This document shows, piece by piece, positions 35,671-49,700 of a DNA stretch of 64,000 nt (positions are counted from its first letter, which is position 1; the number at the start of each line of letters is the position of its first letter). The notes beneath the pieces are model-generated. The model saw only the letters and a program-made list of their open reading frames with translations, searched no databases and was not told the origin of the DNA. Source of the DNA: Prunella strophiata (lineage: Eukaryota; Chordata; Aves; Passeriformes; Prunellidae); assembly GCA_036583965.1 (NCBI GenBank), contig JAZBQD010000030.1, forward strand, positions 108,350,662 to 108,414,661, read 5' to 3'. Both the position numbers and the translations under genes were made by a program.

Positions 35671-37428
35671 CCCTCCAATATGCTGGTTTCTTGAACATTA
35701 CCTCCTTCCCCCTCCAATCAGCAGCTGATGAGGACCAATAAATGCCAGTGTAACAGCCTTTGGAGAGATGTATTGACATCATTTCCAGTGGGAACGAGAT
35801 GGAATTGCAGCATATCTAGACTGTTTATTTTCCCTACTTTTAAATATTCATATGAATACTTCTGAAGTTTTCTTTTTCCCATTGCCTTGAATGAAAAATA
35901 GGAAAAGGCGTTTGGTGTTAATATTTTTGTGAAGGAAAAAAGTTTCATTTTAGCCAGGAAGCTGTTGTTTACAAACTGCCTGGTGGAGGAGCAGAACTAC
36001 CTGTGCAATGTAGACAATTGCCTTCTCCATTCTTAAGGGTATTTTCACCTCTCTGGAATAAGTGCTAGTAGGAAAAACAGGAACAGGTGCAGGCAAAACA
36101 AGGGAGATGTAAGTCAGAGCAGTGCTATCCCCTTCACCTCCCTGGAAACAAAGAGAAGATGTCATTTGTAGCCCCTGGGGATCTTCAGTTTTGTGTGTTT
36201 GCAATGTTTTCTAACCACAGCTTACTACTCCCTGCTTTGTTTCATGGAATCCTTTTCCCTCCTTCTTCCTCTCCCTTGTGTCCCTCCAGTGCCTCCATTT
36301 GCACCTCCCTCTTGTCCTTACAATTCAAACACTCTCATGAGATCTTTCTGTTCATTTAACCTTCCAATCTCTTCCCTTCTTCCACCAGATAAGCCATGGC
36401 TCATATCCACACTTTTTTAGTGTGTGCCTGGTTTTGCCCATTTCTCCCATCTTTGGCCTCCTTCCAATCCATCCTCTGTTATCTCCTCTTCCTCTACTGT
36501 GTGTCACTGCATCCTCCCTCTGACTGACACTGCTCTTGTCACCTTGCTTCTACTTACCTGTCCATGGCACATCTGAAAATTGTAGACCCAACCTAAGTGC
36601 CTGAGTGATTTGCTTGAATTTTCTTCCTTAGGGAATCCATATCCCTTTGCTGAAAGTTTTCTCTGCAGAAGTTTTTATCTTCCTTCCCATTCCCCACCTT
36701 GGTGCTAAGTGTTGTGGCCTGATGCTCCCCTCTTCATTCTTTTTTTAAAAAACAGTGGCTCCTCTTCTCTCCTGCCATATTGGTGCTCCCTGTCCTTTGA
36801 TCTGTCTCCTCCAATTTAGCCCTATTGCCAAAATGTAAATCTGGCTCTGGCCCTTCCCCTTGTGATCTTCTTTCATGCTCAGCTTACATAACTTCAGTGG
36901 AGAACTTGAGCCCCCTTCTGACCCTTTACCCATGCTCAGCTGACTTCTGCTTGGGGTTTGAATCTCTTTTCAAAGCAAGAATAAATCTCTTTGCAGGGAG
37001 AGGGACTTCACCCTCTGCTATTTCTGATCACACTGCCTGTAGCTTGTCCTTTTCTCTAACCATAGGAAAATTCATGCTGGATTCAGTGTTGTTGTGTTAA
37101 GCTTAGTGCAGTTGTTATGATTTTTTACAGTCCTGCCTCCAAGCAGCCAGCCCTCATTTGGAGTCATAAAGTCAAATTTACATGCCAGCTCCACTGCTGT
37201 GCCAGGTTTTGTTGTCCTCCTGACAGCTTGCTCCTGTATTGTCCACTTCCCTTGGGAGAAGTTCCCAGCAATTTCAGACTGTGGTTGAAATTCTCCTTGG
37301 CTGTGGGTGCCTGTAAGACAGAACAACATTGGGGCTGCACTGTTTATTAGAGTTTCATTGCTGTTTCTTTCTGGCCCATCTGTTTGCATCTGACCTCTGT
37401 CATTCCTGTTGAGTTTCTCCTGGTAAAG
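35671..37428. other. non-coding stretch, no gene seen
   Basis: Pyrimidine-rich between about 36230 and 36560. A strong minus-strand donor match (CAG|gtaagtag, + coordinates 36550-36561) has no convincing acceptor. No recognisable protein. Confidence 0.5.
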
Positions 37429-37574
37429 AGCATCCCTGGAAGTGTTCAAGGCCAGGTTGGATGGGGCTCTGAGCAACCTGGTCTTGTGGAAATTGTCCCT
37501 GCCCATGGCAGGGGGTAGGAGCTACATGATCTTGAAGGCCTCTTCCAACCCAAGCCATTCTATACTTCTGTGGT
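37429..37574 (+). mobile_element. CR1 LINE 3' end
   Basis: Sense-strand 'catccctggaagtgttcaaggccaggttggatggggctctgagcaacctggtcttgtgg' followed by 'gatcttgaaggcctcttccaaccc' and 'cattctatacttctgtg'. This is the typical last ~150 bp of CR1 including its terminal repeat. Confidence 0.95.
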
Positions 37575-39156
37575 TTTGAACAAGTTTGAAACACCAGGAA
37601 TTATCAACAGAAATTCCTTCTATCAGTACTGCTAAAATCAGATTAAATTCAAGTATGACCAGGCTGAAGAAAAACTCATTTTAATTGGTTGCTTGAATTA
37701 AGAACACTCTAAATAACTAAATATTAATCAATGCTATGGAGAAATGTGATAATTTTTCTCTTTAGAGACTGATATGATAAAATGCATAGTTGTTCTGTAA
37801 GTTATTTGAAAATGAATGCCACCACCCCCATTCTAAAAATGAAACTCGTAATATTTTTTCTGGAGTGTTTATATACCTCAGATTTCTATTTTCTCCTAAT
37901 CAGAAATGTTTTCAGTGAGCTCTATATTGATTTAAAAATAGCTGAAAACAATTAAGAAGAAACTCTGATTTAGATCAGCTTTAGAAAGAACACTCATGAA
38001 GATCTAATTACCTTCACCACCCTTCCATCCCTTTCTTCCTATTGCAGAGAGATCATGGCTTTAAATGTGGCATCAGCAGGAGGAGTGGAAGGACCCTTCA
38101 AAGGAAGCAACTTGTCTAAATGGCTGCACAGTGGAGAACATAACACAGAACTACAGAGAATATGGAAATGCCTCATTGTGTCTCTCAAATGCCTCCTTTT
38201 AGCTTAAGGGGCCCAGCAGGTTTGGTGGCCTTTGGAAGCCTTTGAGCTGAGCCCCATCTGCCTGACAATCATGAGTGCCTCTCATGGAAAGCTGCTCTCA
38301 GAAGATGGATCTTGAAGCATGTGGAACAAGCACCCCTCAGATTTCACTTCTGTGCAAGAGCCTCAAATGGCAATAAAACCTCCCAAAAATGCCATGGTGA
38401 CAAATATTTCCTAAAGTGCAATCAGTGAGCAGCACTGGGACTGTTTCTTCTGTTCTTCACCTCACAAGGACTTAATCCTACCTTGTCTGAAGTTTCAGGG
38501 AGATTAGATAGCTTAATGATTATTTAGGCCATGTTAAAGCATTTACAGAAAGAATCTGAAGTGAAATATGCACTCCTTTGTTAATCCATATGGTTAACCA
38601 TGCTTGGTTTCCAAACCTGTGTTACTATCCAAGGAAATGTCTGGATAATCCATTCAGAATTGAATACTGGTGGGTGTTTCTTCAGTTTGCCAACTGAATT
38701 CATGAACCAGATTGCATCTCCATTTCTCCTGCTCAGAGGTGTCTTTGTCTACAGCTAAGAGTGAGCTCAGGAACCTGCCTGCTCACTTTCCTGTCCCACT
38801 GCTGTGTTGTGACAGCCAGAGCTGGGTGCTGTGAATGTCTACAGGATACTCAGGGCTCAGACAGTCAGCTCTCTTTATCAGATCTTCAGTGGTGCAGAGG
38901 AGCAGGAGCTCAGCTCACCTGGCCAGAGCTGGGTTTGGCAGCTGAAGGGAAATGCCAAATGCTCAGTGAGCTCACAAATTGAGGAAGATGAGGGGACTTG
39001 GTGATCACCAGTCAGACTGGGGCTCACATTGTCAGTATCTGTACAAGAGAGAAGAAAGGCTTGTGGAGATCCCATAAAGGCTTCCAGCTGCCTCAGCTGA
39101 GTGCTCCTCTGTGTGTTAGCACCAGTTTTGAATTGAGGCTTTGGGCCAACAAACAG
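37575..39156. other. non-coding stretch, no gene seen
   Basis: No gene, CR1 copy or simple repeat of note. Confidence 0.5.
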
Positions 39157-39419
39157 CTCTCTCTTCTTCTATTCTCTTTCTTCTCGCTCTTCTCTCGTTT
39201 CCTCTTCTCTTCTCTTTTCTCTCCTCTCGGCTCTTCTCTCTTCTCTTCTCTTTCCCTTTCCTCTTCCTCTTCCTCTTCCTCAGAGGCTTCTTTCCTTCCT
39301 CTTCCTCTTTCCTCTTCCCTCTCTTCCTTCCTCTCATCTCGACTCTCCCCTACTCCCTCCTCTCCCTCTCCCCTCCCTCTCCCTCTCCCTTCTTCTCCCT
39401 CTCTCTTCTTCCCTCCCCA
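39157..39419. repeat. polypyrimidine (CT)n-rich tract, ~260 bp
   Basis: Nearly all C and T on +, made of TCTTC, CTCTT, CCTCTTCC and CTCCCT units, with under twenty purines. It is a degenerate CT repeat that could form triplex DNA. Ser/Leu/Phe/Pro-rich and Arg/Glu/Lys-rich frames over it are repeat translations. Confidence 0.92.
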
Positions 39420-41180
39420 TAGTGATTCATGATGCTACTGAGACCTTATGGTAAAGAGCAAATAATTCAGTATAGCCAGCTTAAGAGAGTAAGCAAGGTG
39501 TATGAGGGACTGTTGTAGAGGAAAAAGTTAAATGAGAAAACCCATTTTAATATATATCTGTACTGTTTTTCCTTGCTTGAGATAATCTCTGTCAATATCC
39601 TGCAACTGAAAAGCTCTCTGGCAGTTTCCACATCTGTCAGATGGGAGCTGATTCTCTGGCAAGATCTGTCTAAAGAATGGCTTTTCCCTAAAAGGATACT
39701 GAGATACTGACATGGAGAAAGTCTCTTCTCCCATGCTCTTCTTCTTCTTCTCCCTCGGCTTCCTCCAGACTCAAATGCCCCCTTGAGGATTTGTTGCAAT
39801 TCATACACTTGATACTTAATGAAGAGCTCAGGTTTTATTTAATACTTGCCACAAATGATCACTGATTTCTAAAGATGCTCTGGAAATGCTCACATCCCTC
39901 GGGCATAGTGACACAGGTTGCTACCTGGTCAGACAGCAAACAGCCCAAGGTCACCTTTACCAAGGTGAAAGCAACACCTGGTGAAAGATCTGATACCTGA
40001 CTGTAGCATAAAGATACCCCCTATCCATTATGAATGAAGTTCTTGCAAATAGATAATATTTTAGATTTCCATGGCAATTTCTGCACCTTTATAACACACG
40101 TAATGAAAACACAGACCCACAGGAGAGAGCTAGAAATGCAGCTTCTTGCTAAGTCCTGGTGGAGACAGGACAAATTAAATATGTAAAACCTGTAAAACTG
40201 TGTGGAAGTCTGTCTGAGTCCAGTGACTTCTCAAACAGCTTCCTGGATAGAAGAACACTGAGCTGAACTGCATTATCATATCCTGAACATTTCCTCACAA
40301 AGGCAACAACTTCAAACAATTAAAATTGATTTGAAACGGCAGAGTTAGGAGACCTTTAAAAAGAATAGCATTGTTTTAGTTATTTAGTAGCTCTTCAGAA
40401 CTCGTGTGGCCATTTTAATGGCCAGCAGTAGTAACTGTGTTGTATAGAAGTCCCCAATTGTGAGATCAATCAGCAAAACCAGTCTGCAACCTTAGTGCTT
40501 ATTGATTCTGCTGCTTTTCCCAGCAAAACCAATTACAAACTGTTACTCTGTTACAAATCCCCATTTACCACTGTTTGGTATGTGCACAGTTTTTTACTAT
40601 TCACAAAATAGTTGATTTGATAAAGAATTTTAATCTCCTTTCATCACTTTGGGTGTCATCTTTTCAAATAAAATATGTAGCTATACTTTCTCATCACTTT
40701 TGGGCAAATGATTAGAGATGGAGTTCCTGGGATGAAGTTAAGAGTAAAAGACCACCTTTAAAGAAGTGGTCTTTAGAAAATCATGGGGAAGATTAAATGA
40801 ATGCTGATATTAAATTATAGTGGAAAATATGGAAATCTGAAAATCTGTGTAAGCAGCCAGAAATGTCTGCTTAAAGTGAGACCTTCCTGTCCCACCTGAA
40901 CTGGCCTGCAGAGGGTATTTCTTGCACTCTATACTCATGTTTTATTTTGGTTTTATGTGCTGCACATTTAGGAGTCTAAAACCTTTGAGCTGTCTCTAGG
41001 ATGAAGAACAAAAAAGGGAGACACACTTCCAAAGCCCAAATATTAAACTGGCTTAGATATATATTAAACCAAAATTACTGCTCCCCTGAGCAACATGGCA
41101 GAGTAGAGAACCCAACCCTGTTGGGGTGCAACTTGCCAAAACCAAAATCAATAATGTGCATTGAACTAGAAGAAGTACAG
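39420..41180. other. non-coding stretch, no gene seen
   Basis: No recognisable gene or repeat family. Confidence 0.5.
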
Positions 41181-41182
41181 TT

Positions 41183-41215
<33 letters not shown>

Positions 41216-41218
41216 TAT
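41181..41218. repeat. A17(TA)n microsatellite
   Basis: A run of about 17 A followed directly by about ten AT units ending in 'tatatgg'. Confidence 0.9.
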
Positions 41219-41260
41219 GGCTTAGTCAGTTCTTAGAGGTTCTAGATGAGGAAAGATTTC

Positions 41261-41400
41261 CATAGAATCATGGAAATGGTTGGGTTGGAAAGGACCTCAA
41301 AGATCATCTGGTTCCATCCCCCTGCCAGGGACTTCTCTCACTAGAGCAGGTTGTTCAGAGCCTCACCCAGCCTGGCCTTGAACACTGCAGGGATGCTCTT
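41261..41400 (-). mobile_element. CR1 LINE 3' end
   Basis: The + strand reads catagaatcatggaaatggttgggttggaaaggacctcaaagatcatctgg, then 'tccccctgccagggac' and 'cagcctggccttgaacactgcagggatg'. This is the antisense CR1 3' end and the least diverged copy seen here. Confidence 0.96.
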
Positions 41401-43700
41401 TATCATGTTTTATATCTCTTCATATCATTTGTACTCATCCCTCCTGTTTGGAGGACAAATTAAAGCAAGAAAGGACAAATTAAAAGCTAAAATAATGTTG
41501 CAAGCATTCCAATAGTTGTTGTTGTTGTTGTTTGGTTTTTTTGTTGTTTTTTTGGTTTTTTTTCCCAGCTCATCCAATAGACACAGGCAATGTTTTTACT
41601 CCTTCCCAGCCAGTTTGTATAGAGAAGTAATATGAGAGGATTAAGCCTTTATTCACAACATGTGGACAACAGAATTGCAGCTACATTCCTACATAACTGC
41701 ATCATTCACTCATCAAAACCAGGTTTTTACAGTGTAGAAATTATGGAACAAATAGGTCAGTTGAACTTTTCAGGCCTGATTTACATATTATGTCACAAAT
41801 ACATCTGTAAAAATAGTTGACTTTTTATGAACTTAACTGGAGAAGGAAGTAGAGTTCTAATTTACCTACAGCTTTTGTGCTTCAGTAAAAAAATAGATTA
41901 TTATATTCCAAATCCAACTAGATATTTGCTTTTGAATCATAAAAATTGTTTTTGTTCCTTTGCCCTACATTTTTTCACCCTTTTGAGTTTTATTTGAGGG
42001 TAAATTTCAAAATGAAATGCCATTGCAAATGCTAAACAAGTATTTCAATATTTCCCATTAAAATAAAAATAAACACTCAATGATTTTAGCCAAAGCATTT
42101 GGAGAAATTTGACAACTCACATATGTACATTTTGGGTCAAGAAAGTTGTACCATTCTGTTGTCTTCATAGGCTGATGGAAACACATGCTAAGGAGATTTC
42201 CTTGTTTCATATTCTTTGAGCTTTGTCATTTATTATTGCTGTTGACATTCATAGTTAGAGTGAGGTGGTTTGTGAATTAATGCCTTTCCCTACTAGAAGT
42301 ATTCCCAGTTTGTTCTTTGCCATCCCATCTTCTCCCAAACAATTCCTGCTTAAACATTTCAAGAGAGAAATAAGTGTCCACCAGGACTATGGGTAGGGCT
42401 CCCTCTGCTAAGCAAGCAGTGTGATTGCTGGAGAAAAAATAATACAGAGCCCAGCTGATGTCATTGCAGTTGATACAAATAAGAGTGTCCCTGCACAGCC
42501 TCCCAGATTTTTGATATCATGTCTATATATCAGTCTAAGGATCAATTTGAGTTTGACTGCATAGATGGACATGAAGATGGAGAGGATTTGCTTGTTCTTC
42601 AGCTATTAACACAGAAGGACACAACTTCTGCTAATAGTCAACTTCTGTATTTTTATTTGATGTACAGCTTTTTCATATATTAAACTTCTGAAAGGATGCC
42701 TTTTGGTAAATGTGTTCGTCCTGCACTTGAGACTAATAAAAAGGGATTTTCAGGCCTCTTAGTTTATTTCTATCACTCCAAAGGAAAATCTTTTCATATG
42801 GCAATAAGTACATCAGCAGCCAGTTCTTTTCTAAGAATGCTAATTATATTCTCTCTGTATGAATTAATTATAATTCCTTTTGACTGTAGTGATATTGTTT
42901 AGAGGAATTATCTCTCAGGTCAGACAAAAAGGTTTGACTTTGTGTGACACACTGGAGTGATTTCCTCTCCATTGTGGTATTTAATATTCCTTAGCAGGAA
43001 CTTTGTGAAGAATTAAAAGCCAAATTAAACTGAGAAAGGGGGCCTCTCCACTGGTTTCCTCATTTAAAACATTAGATAGAGAAGCTCCTCCATGGACTGT
43101 CATGCACAGGCAGACAATGAAACAGACATTTTCTCCTTCACAGAGCCCCTTTGGAGCAGCATCCATGACACTGTGTCCCCAAGAGCACTTTGCTGTGATG
43201 TGGTTACAGCAGAGACAAGTGGAGATTAGGGAGCAGGTGGAAGTTATCAGTAGCTTCACACCTGCTTAGCCTGGTTCTGAAATTCCCTCTGATGTGTGAG
43301 AGTCTGAAACACAGCCTCCCCTATGCAGAGGTATTTATGGAAACTGTGTAATCTGCAGGAAAAAGCGTGGGGTGCAAACCTCTCCTGAGCTCTTCCCTGC
43401 TGCCTTGGGTGAGAGATTTTTGGGCACTGAGATGCAGGGATTCATATGGTCTCCAGTTTTGCAGAATCTCCTAGGTTACACCTCCTCTGCTCCCGAGCTT
43501 CCCAGGACATGGAGCACTTTGAAGCTGGAGAAGCATCTTAAATCCTTTTCCTGTGGGCTGGATGGAGGATTTAGGCTGCTCATAAATGCTCTGTGGCTTT
43601 ATGGTGTTTGACTCCAGAGCTTTGAAGAAAGGCCCTGGTGTGAGTGATGTTGGCCATGTGGCCTCATGGAAAAGCAGGTGGGATATGTGGAGGAAACTGA
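41401..43700. other. non-coding stretch
   Basis: A (TTG)n/T-rich tract at about 41515-41565. No recognisable gene. Confidence 0.5.
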
Positions 43701-43705
43701 GCTAG

Positions 43706-43742
43706 ACAAAGAGGCCTAATTCTTAAATTATTCTATGATTCA
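43706..43742 (+). mobile_element. possible CR1 3' tail
   Basis: 'gaggcctaattcttaaattattctatgattcag' resembles the last bases of CR1 (...cctaattattctatgattctat). Very short, so uncertain. Confidence 0.3.
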
Positions 43743-43744
43743 GA

Positions 43745-46700
43745 GCAAGTTCATCCACAAGAGCTTCTTAAGGCTTTCAGGAAGACTCTGACAACCAGGG
43801 AGGTCAAAAGAGATGCTCTGGCAGTTTATTCATAAGACAGTTTAGTAAATTCAGCCTTAAAACTTCTTTTGCTTATGTGTCTTACTACTGCTCACCTGGA
43901 GCTCACATGGAGAGCAATAAACACTTCACTCTTAGTTATTTCTTTGTCCTCCCACCATTATTTCAGGAATTATTAAATAGAAGCTAAACTGCCAATGACA
44001 CATAAGATGTTTTAGTGAGACTCTGCATTAACCCAACACAGTCTGTGAATTGGACTTCTTTAGGACACAGCATCCCACTGGCTTTGGCCACTAAATCCCC
44101 ATCTCCACTGTCTCCCCCACTGCTCCTCCACAGGCTGCTTTCAACAGCTCAGTCACTGACAAGCTGGCAGGAAGTGCAAGACTCAGGATGAAGCCACAGG
44201 GATGTGAAGCAAGAAATTTTTCTGCACATACCCCAAGTTTAGCAGTCCTGGGAAGGCCTCAGGATAACAATGAACTCATCAACTTCAAACCAAAATGCAA
44301 AGCTCATTTGATCTGATTCAGCTTCCCTGTGAAAAAAAGTATTCAAAGTAAATTTAGATGGAAGATAGAAGGAAGAATTGAGACAAAAAATGCCAGTAGA
44401 AAATAATTGCTTTTCAAGTTGGAAGGTTTGGAGAGTGAACTGGGAAATCTGGTTGTGGGCATCTCTGCCAGGAGACAAGTGTAGAGAAACAGAGCCCTAA
44501 AGCTTTGAGCACAGTGACTCTGGCTGGGAGATGCTGCACATAAAGTGCAGCTGTGCATGATTGCAGTACTCAGAGGAATCAGCTGTTTTGCTCTCCTTTC
44601 AGCTGTGACATTGTTTAAATCAAAGAAATAAGAGGAAGAAAAAATCCACTCCTGTGGCATCCTTTCTCTCTCAGATGTAGGAGGAGCTGTGCCTGGGGCA
44701 GAGATGAAGGCTGCAGTGTCTCCTTTCAGCTACAGCATCCCTGTGAATGGCAGCACAACCCTTCCTCAGCAACACTCAGTGATATTTGGTGTGAATTTTC
44801 ACCCTCTCCAGCAGGAGGTGGATGTGGAGGAGAGTGCTCCATGACACAGCAGATCTTGTGCTCTTCCTCTCTGCAGAGCAGTGAGCTGGGTGTTGATCAT
44901 GACCAAAGGGTGAGAGTGCCCATGGTGCCCCTGCAACCATCCTGTCACACTCTGCACAGCTGCCAGTCCTCCAAAGGAAAGAAAATGAGCTCATTAAACT
45001 CATGTTCTGTCCCCCTCTTTTTTATTTCTTGCCACATTAAAAGCAGTCTCTGTTCTCCTCAGTCTGAAACCCAGGGGTTTTTTTTGTTGATGATTTCCAG
45101 TTTCAATAGTTCAATTTTAGTTTCACATTCTAATTTGTATTCCTGGTATCAACAGCTAAAGGAGCAAGTTAAATGGTTTGAATTCACACTGATTTAACAT
45201 TACTAATTGCATTACCAAATACTTCCCAACCTTGCTGGTTTTTTTTTTTCAAGAGACATCAAAACCTCTGATAGGTTTAAGATCCTCCATACTCAAAAGG
45301 AGGGAGAGAAAGGAAGAGCAAATAAGGCAATAAACCTGAGTGGAGCAAATTATCAATTACAATCAGTTAACTGTGTTATCTAACACTGTGCCTGCCACAA
45401 AGAAGAAAATCAGCCTTTTCACTCTCTGTAGGTGGCTACACATGTGTTGCAATAAAAGTATTTATGCTGCTGCCACCACCAGCTCAAAGAGCAGCGAGGA
45501 GCAGCAGTTGTGTTCACTGCACTGAACAGAGGCAAAGGCAAAACCTGGGGGAGAGGGGAAAGCCCTTGTTCCCATAGCTACAACAAGCCATTAGGAAGAT
45601 ACACACCTCCAAAAGCTGAATTAGAAAAGTGCTTTTAACTCAACATATTCTATTTAATTTCAGCAATTTTCCCCTAACTACTATACTGCTGTGTGGGTTG
45701 TGTTGACAGCTGCTGGAGCTCTGCAATCCTCACCTCCAGCAGCTGCCACAAAGAAGCCAAGCACACACTTTGGAGTTAAACCACTAATAAACAGCTTATC
45801 AGCAGAGCCAAATCTCTCTCCTGTGGCTGGGCTGGCCACCCTGCAACCTTATGACAATTTAAGAGCTCAGAAGAGAAAGAACCTTGAAATAAGGGAGTTG
45901 AGGGGGTGGAGGGAAGATAGCATTGCTCTACATCTGCTGTTTGTGGCAGTTTGAATGCATTTATGAGGGGTGCAAATGTCTGAGATTAATTGTTACTATT
46001 TCTATTGCTATGTAATTATTATTACTATTATTAACAACAACAACAATAATATCATGGTATGATATTATGTATGGTGCACAGGTTTAGTACCATCCCATCT
46101 TTTTCCTCTGTCTGTAACAAAGCAAGCTATGCCCATATAAGCACTGATATAATTGCATTCACTCTGTGCATTGGTATGAGTGTGGGGGTTTGTACTTCTG
46201 TAATTATATTACTGTGTGTAGCAGTCTGTGTAAAGATAAGTTCTTAAAATTATTTTCAGGAGTCACATTTTCCCCTTGAAGCCTCCTGCCTTTGTTTGCT
46301 GTTATATAACCACATTTTGCTTTGCTTTGAAATATTTTCCCTTCTCTGTTGCTGTTGGAAATACCCACGCAAACCAAGAGGAGAAATGGGCTATAAAGGG
46401 AACAAACAAAACTGAGTATTGACTTAAATTCCTTTTGGTCTGGTTCCAAATGTTGCCAAACACAGAAGATAAATAGATGGAGAGTGGAGAAAAACTGTCC
46501 CCCTCTCTCGCTTGCTTATGGTGCCACTTGCAAATACCATAAATAAAAAAAAAAGGCTAGCAAGGATACACATAATAATAAAACATGCAGACTCCTTATG
46601 GGAAAGACCCAGAGTCTCAAAAATTTTCAACATAAACATCCTTGAGGACCCTAAGGGAGTCAAAAGTACATGTAGGTAAAGAGAAGTCAACACTCTATTC

Positions 46701-49700
46701 ATTATATTTATCTCAAAGATATCTCTATTTTCTATTTTTGCAATCTATTTTTCCTTTTTACTGTTGACAGTCTTATAATTTTCATGTCTTTCAGGCCTAC
46801 AATTTTACAATCATGCTTTATTGATAAACTGAAGCTTGGTTTACAGTATTTTCTAGAAGCTCAGCTAAAAATTGGACTATCTTATAAAAACCTGCATCCA
46901 CACATGCATATGCACATGTCTAAAGGCTATCACCCAGCAAATTTACAGCAGGGTACTTAAAACCAAGACAAGCATTAGAAATGAAATATGACTAGGCACT
47001 TCATAAATGGAGCACTGGGAGAGAGAAATTGTATCACATCCACAATGATGAGATCCTCCTCCCTCATCCTGGGCTGTGCCTTCTTGGCACTACAGCTACA
47101 GGAGAGCTTTGCCCATTTCCTTTCAGAGTAACTTCATTTTGTGGCATTTTAGGCATCCCCACCTTTGAATTCCACCCGAAATTCCCATCTAAGCCTTCCT
47201 TTCCTCAGTCTTTGAGTAACACAGATCTCCTTGGCTGTGCCTCTCCTTGCTCCAAGTTATCCTTCTTCTCCTCCCACTGTTGGTAGTATAAAGTTACCAC
47301 CTTTATCATTAACACTCTTTAAATTGAAATGTCCTATAAGCCCCAGGGTCACCACATTGTGTCCTGCCCCTTCTGCCTTGCTAGATGTGACTTCCTGGGT
47401 GCCTCCTTTATGCCAGGCTGTCTGTGCTGCACATAAATCAGGTGCTGTGAAGAGATTTAAGAGAGAAAGGAGCAAATCCTGGTGCCAGCATTGCTTCCAG
47501 ACTTCACAATTACTGGAGAAAAAGGGGCCACAGTGAGTAAATGACACATTTATGGTCTTCTCAAGACATATGAGAAGAACCTTTGTGCTGTCTTCAACCT
47601 TGACTTTTTTTTATGTGTGGATTGTCTGAGAAAAACTGAATCACAAGGTCATTTCCTCCTTCATGATCCCTCTGAAGAACCATTTTTAGTGGGGTACCTG
47701 AAGGAAATCAGCCATTATACAACAGAAATGGCAAGGGGTCACTGGCCAGGCTTAGTCTGAAGGGAGGATTTCCATGAACCCCCCTATATTGTCTGTAAAT
47801 TGGGAGATCTCAAGGCAGGGCATGTCCACAGGTCTCTCTGTGTCTGCTACTGGAATTCTACCATTACAGAAAAATAACAGCAGCAATATTTGGGCCTTCA
47901 TTAAAAAAATCCATATGGATGATATTTATCAAATAGGCAGTTGATACCATCTTATGCCATGAGGGGCTCATAAAGGAGGCTAAAAATGCCCAGGATTGCC
48001 TAAATGCATTGGTGAGTTTGGACTCCAGTCTACATTTCTGCACTTAATGTACATTCTAGAACTATTTCCCTACAATGTTTAATGAATCTGGGAGCAAATT
48101 AATTTAGAAAAATAAATTCAAATAGACTTTTCTGAATCAATATTGCAGCATTTCACATTCTTGATAACTTGAATCATAGTGCTGAAGCAATATTCAGCTG
48201 CTGTAAATTGCCACAGCTCCACTGAAGCCAATAAAGTTACAGTAATTTATTTCATCTGAGAATGTGATTTTTTACAGAATAGTTCTGACCTTATTTAATT
48301 GTGTGGTTTGTTCATTTATTTGTTTTAATAAATGGAGGAAAAAGGGCACACTCCTGCATTTGCAGGCAGAATGAAGTGATTACTTCTGCAAATAATCTGG
48401 GGGGTACCAGTGGCAAAACTAGGATTGTCAGCAGCTGCTGTTTTGTAAGGAAAAGAGCTCAACCCAAGGACAGAAACAGGGAAGTTATGCATCTTCTTTT
48501 CTCTTTCTTTATTTCTGTAATAGAAAAATGTGAGGTTTTTTTTGAGAAACACACTGGAGACATTTCAAGATTTTGTATGATGTAATTTCATTAAATTGCA
48601 CTAAAACTGCAAATACCTGCAGTGTCCCAGGGAGGTTTTCTGGTGGCCTCTAGAACCTGGCATAACTGCTAGTAAGAAAGGGAATTTCAAAGAAGGAACA
48701 GATACACAGGGATTTTTCTGACAGCATAAACTGGAAACTTTGGGAACTGCTCATTGAGGACTTTTTTGACCTGGATTGGATGTTTCTAGGCCAGAGGTGT
48801 GAGTAACCCTGCATTCAGTGACTCCCACTGACTCTTGGCAGCAAATTTATTCTGTAGCTTCCACAGGATCCTGTGAGAATTAATTCCCTGGCCTTGTGTA
48901 AAAAGATGGTTTTTTTTCTCCCTGCTCTGGAACTGATGGTTGATAATTTCATTATCAGTCTACCTGCTGTTGTATTGTGAGAAACAGTGAATAAATCACT
49001 TCCCATTCTTCCTATCTACCTCAGCCATATTCCATCTCTGTCCTCTATTATCTAGTCTATTATTATGTATTATCTGTCACCTAGTCTCTCCACTCTCCAT
49101 GTAACAAAACTGTGGAGTAAATTTGGTCTTCCCATCTCTGTCTTAGTTCCAGTACATCCCTTTCAGATGGGGTGAAATGAATAATAAGTACATAATGTAG
49201 AGCAATAATACACAGTAGCATAATGTTATTTGATTTTTCTTCTCTTTGCCTTTCCTAATCATTCTTAATATTCTTTGTTTCCGAGCTCCTGAGCATTGAT
49301 GTGTCAGGTATTCAAAGTGTTCAGTGAATCCTGAAGGACTCCAAGTACTCTTCTTAAATGACAAGAGGCAAATTGCCCCCCAAGTGACTGTATGTAATGG
49401 CTGCTGTGCATCTCTGCACACATGTGCATGCAGATGTCAGCACTGCCTGTTTCTGTATCACCCTTCACCACACTGCAGTTACTAACATGGAATTAAATAC
49501 AAACACTCATGATCTTCTGAAATACTTCACAGTCAGCTTTAAATTAGCCTTTTACCAATAATTTTGTAGGAGCCAATGTTATCAGTGCCCTTCTTCTCTG
49601 CTTCCTGCAATGTTTATGAATATGCTGAGGAGCCCTGGGCCCAGGTCCAATCCATTAGCAGCACCATAAGTGACAGTATTACACTGTGAAGAATCTAATT

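Noticed and set aside
48001..48016. Donor-like ATTG|gtgagttt with 18-base upstream segment as microexon
   Set aside because: The acceptor (ctaaaaatgcccag) has no pyrimidine tract.
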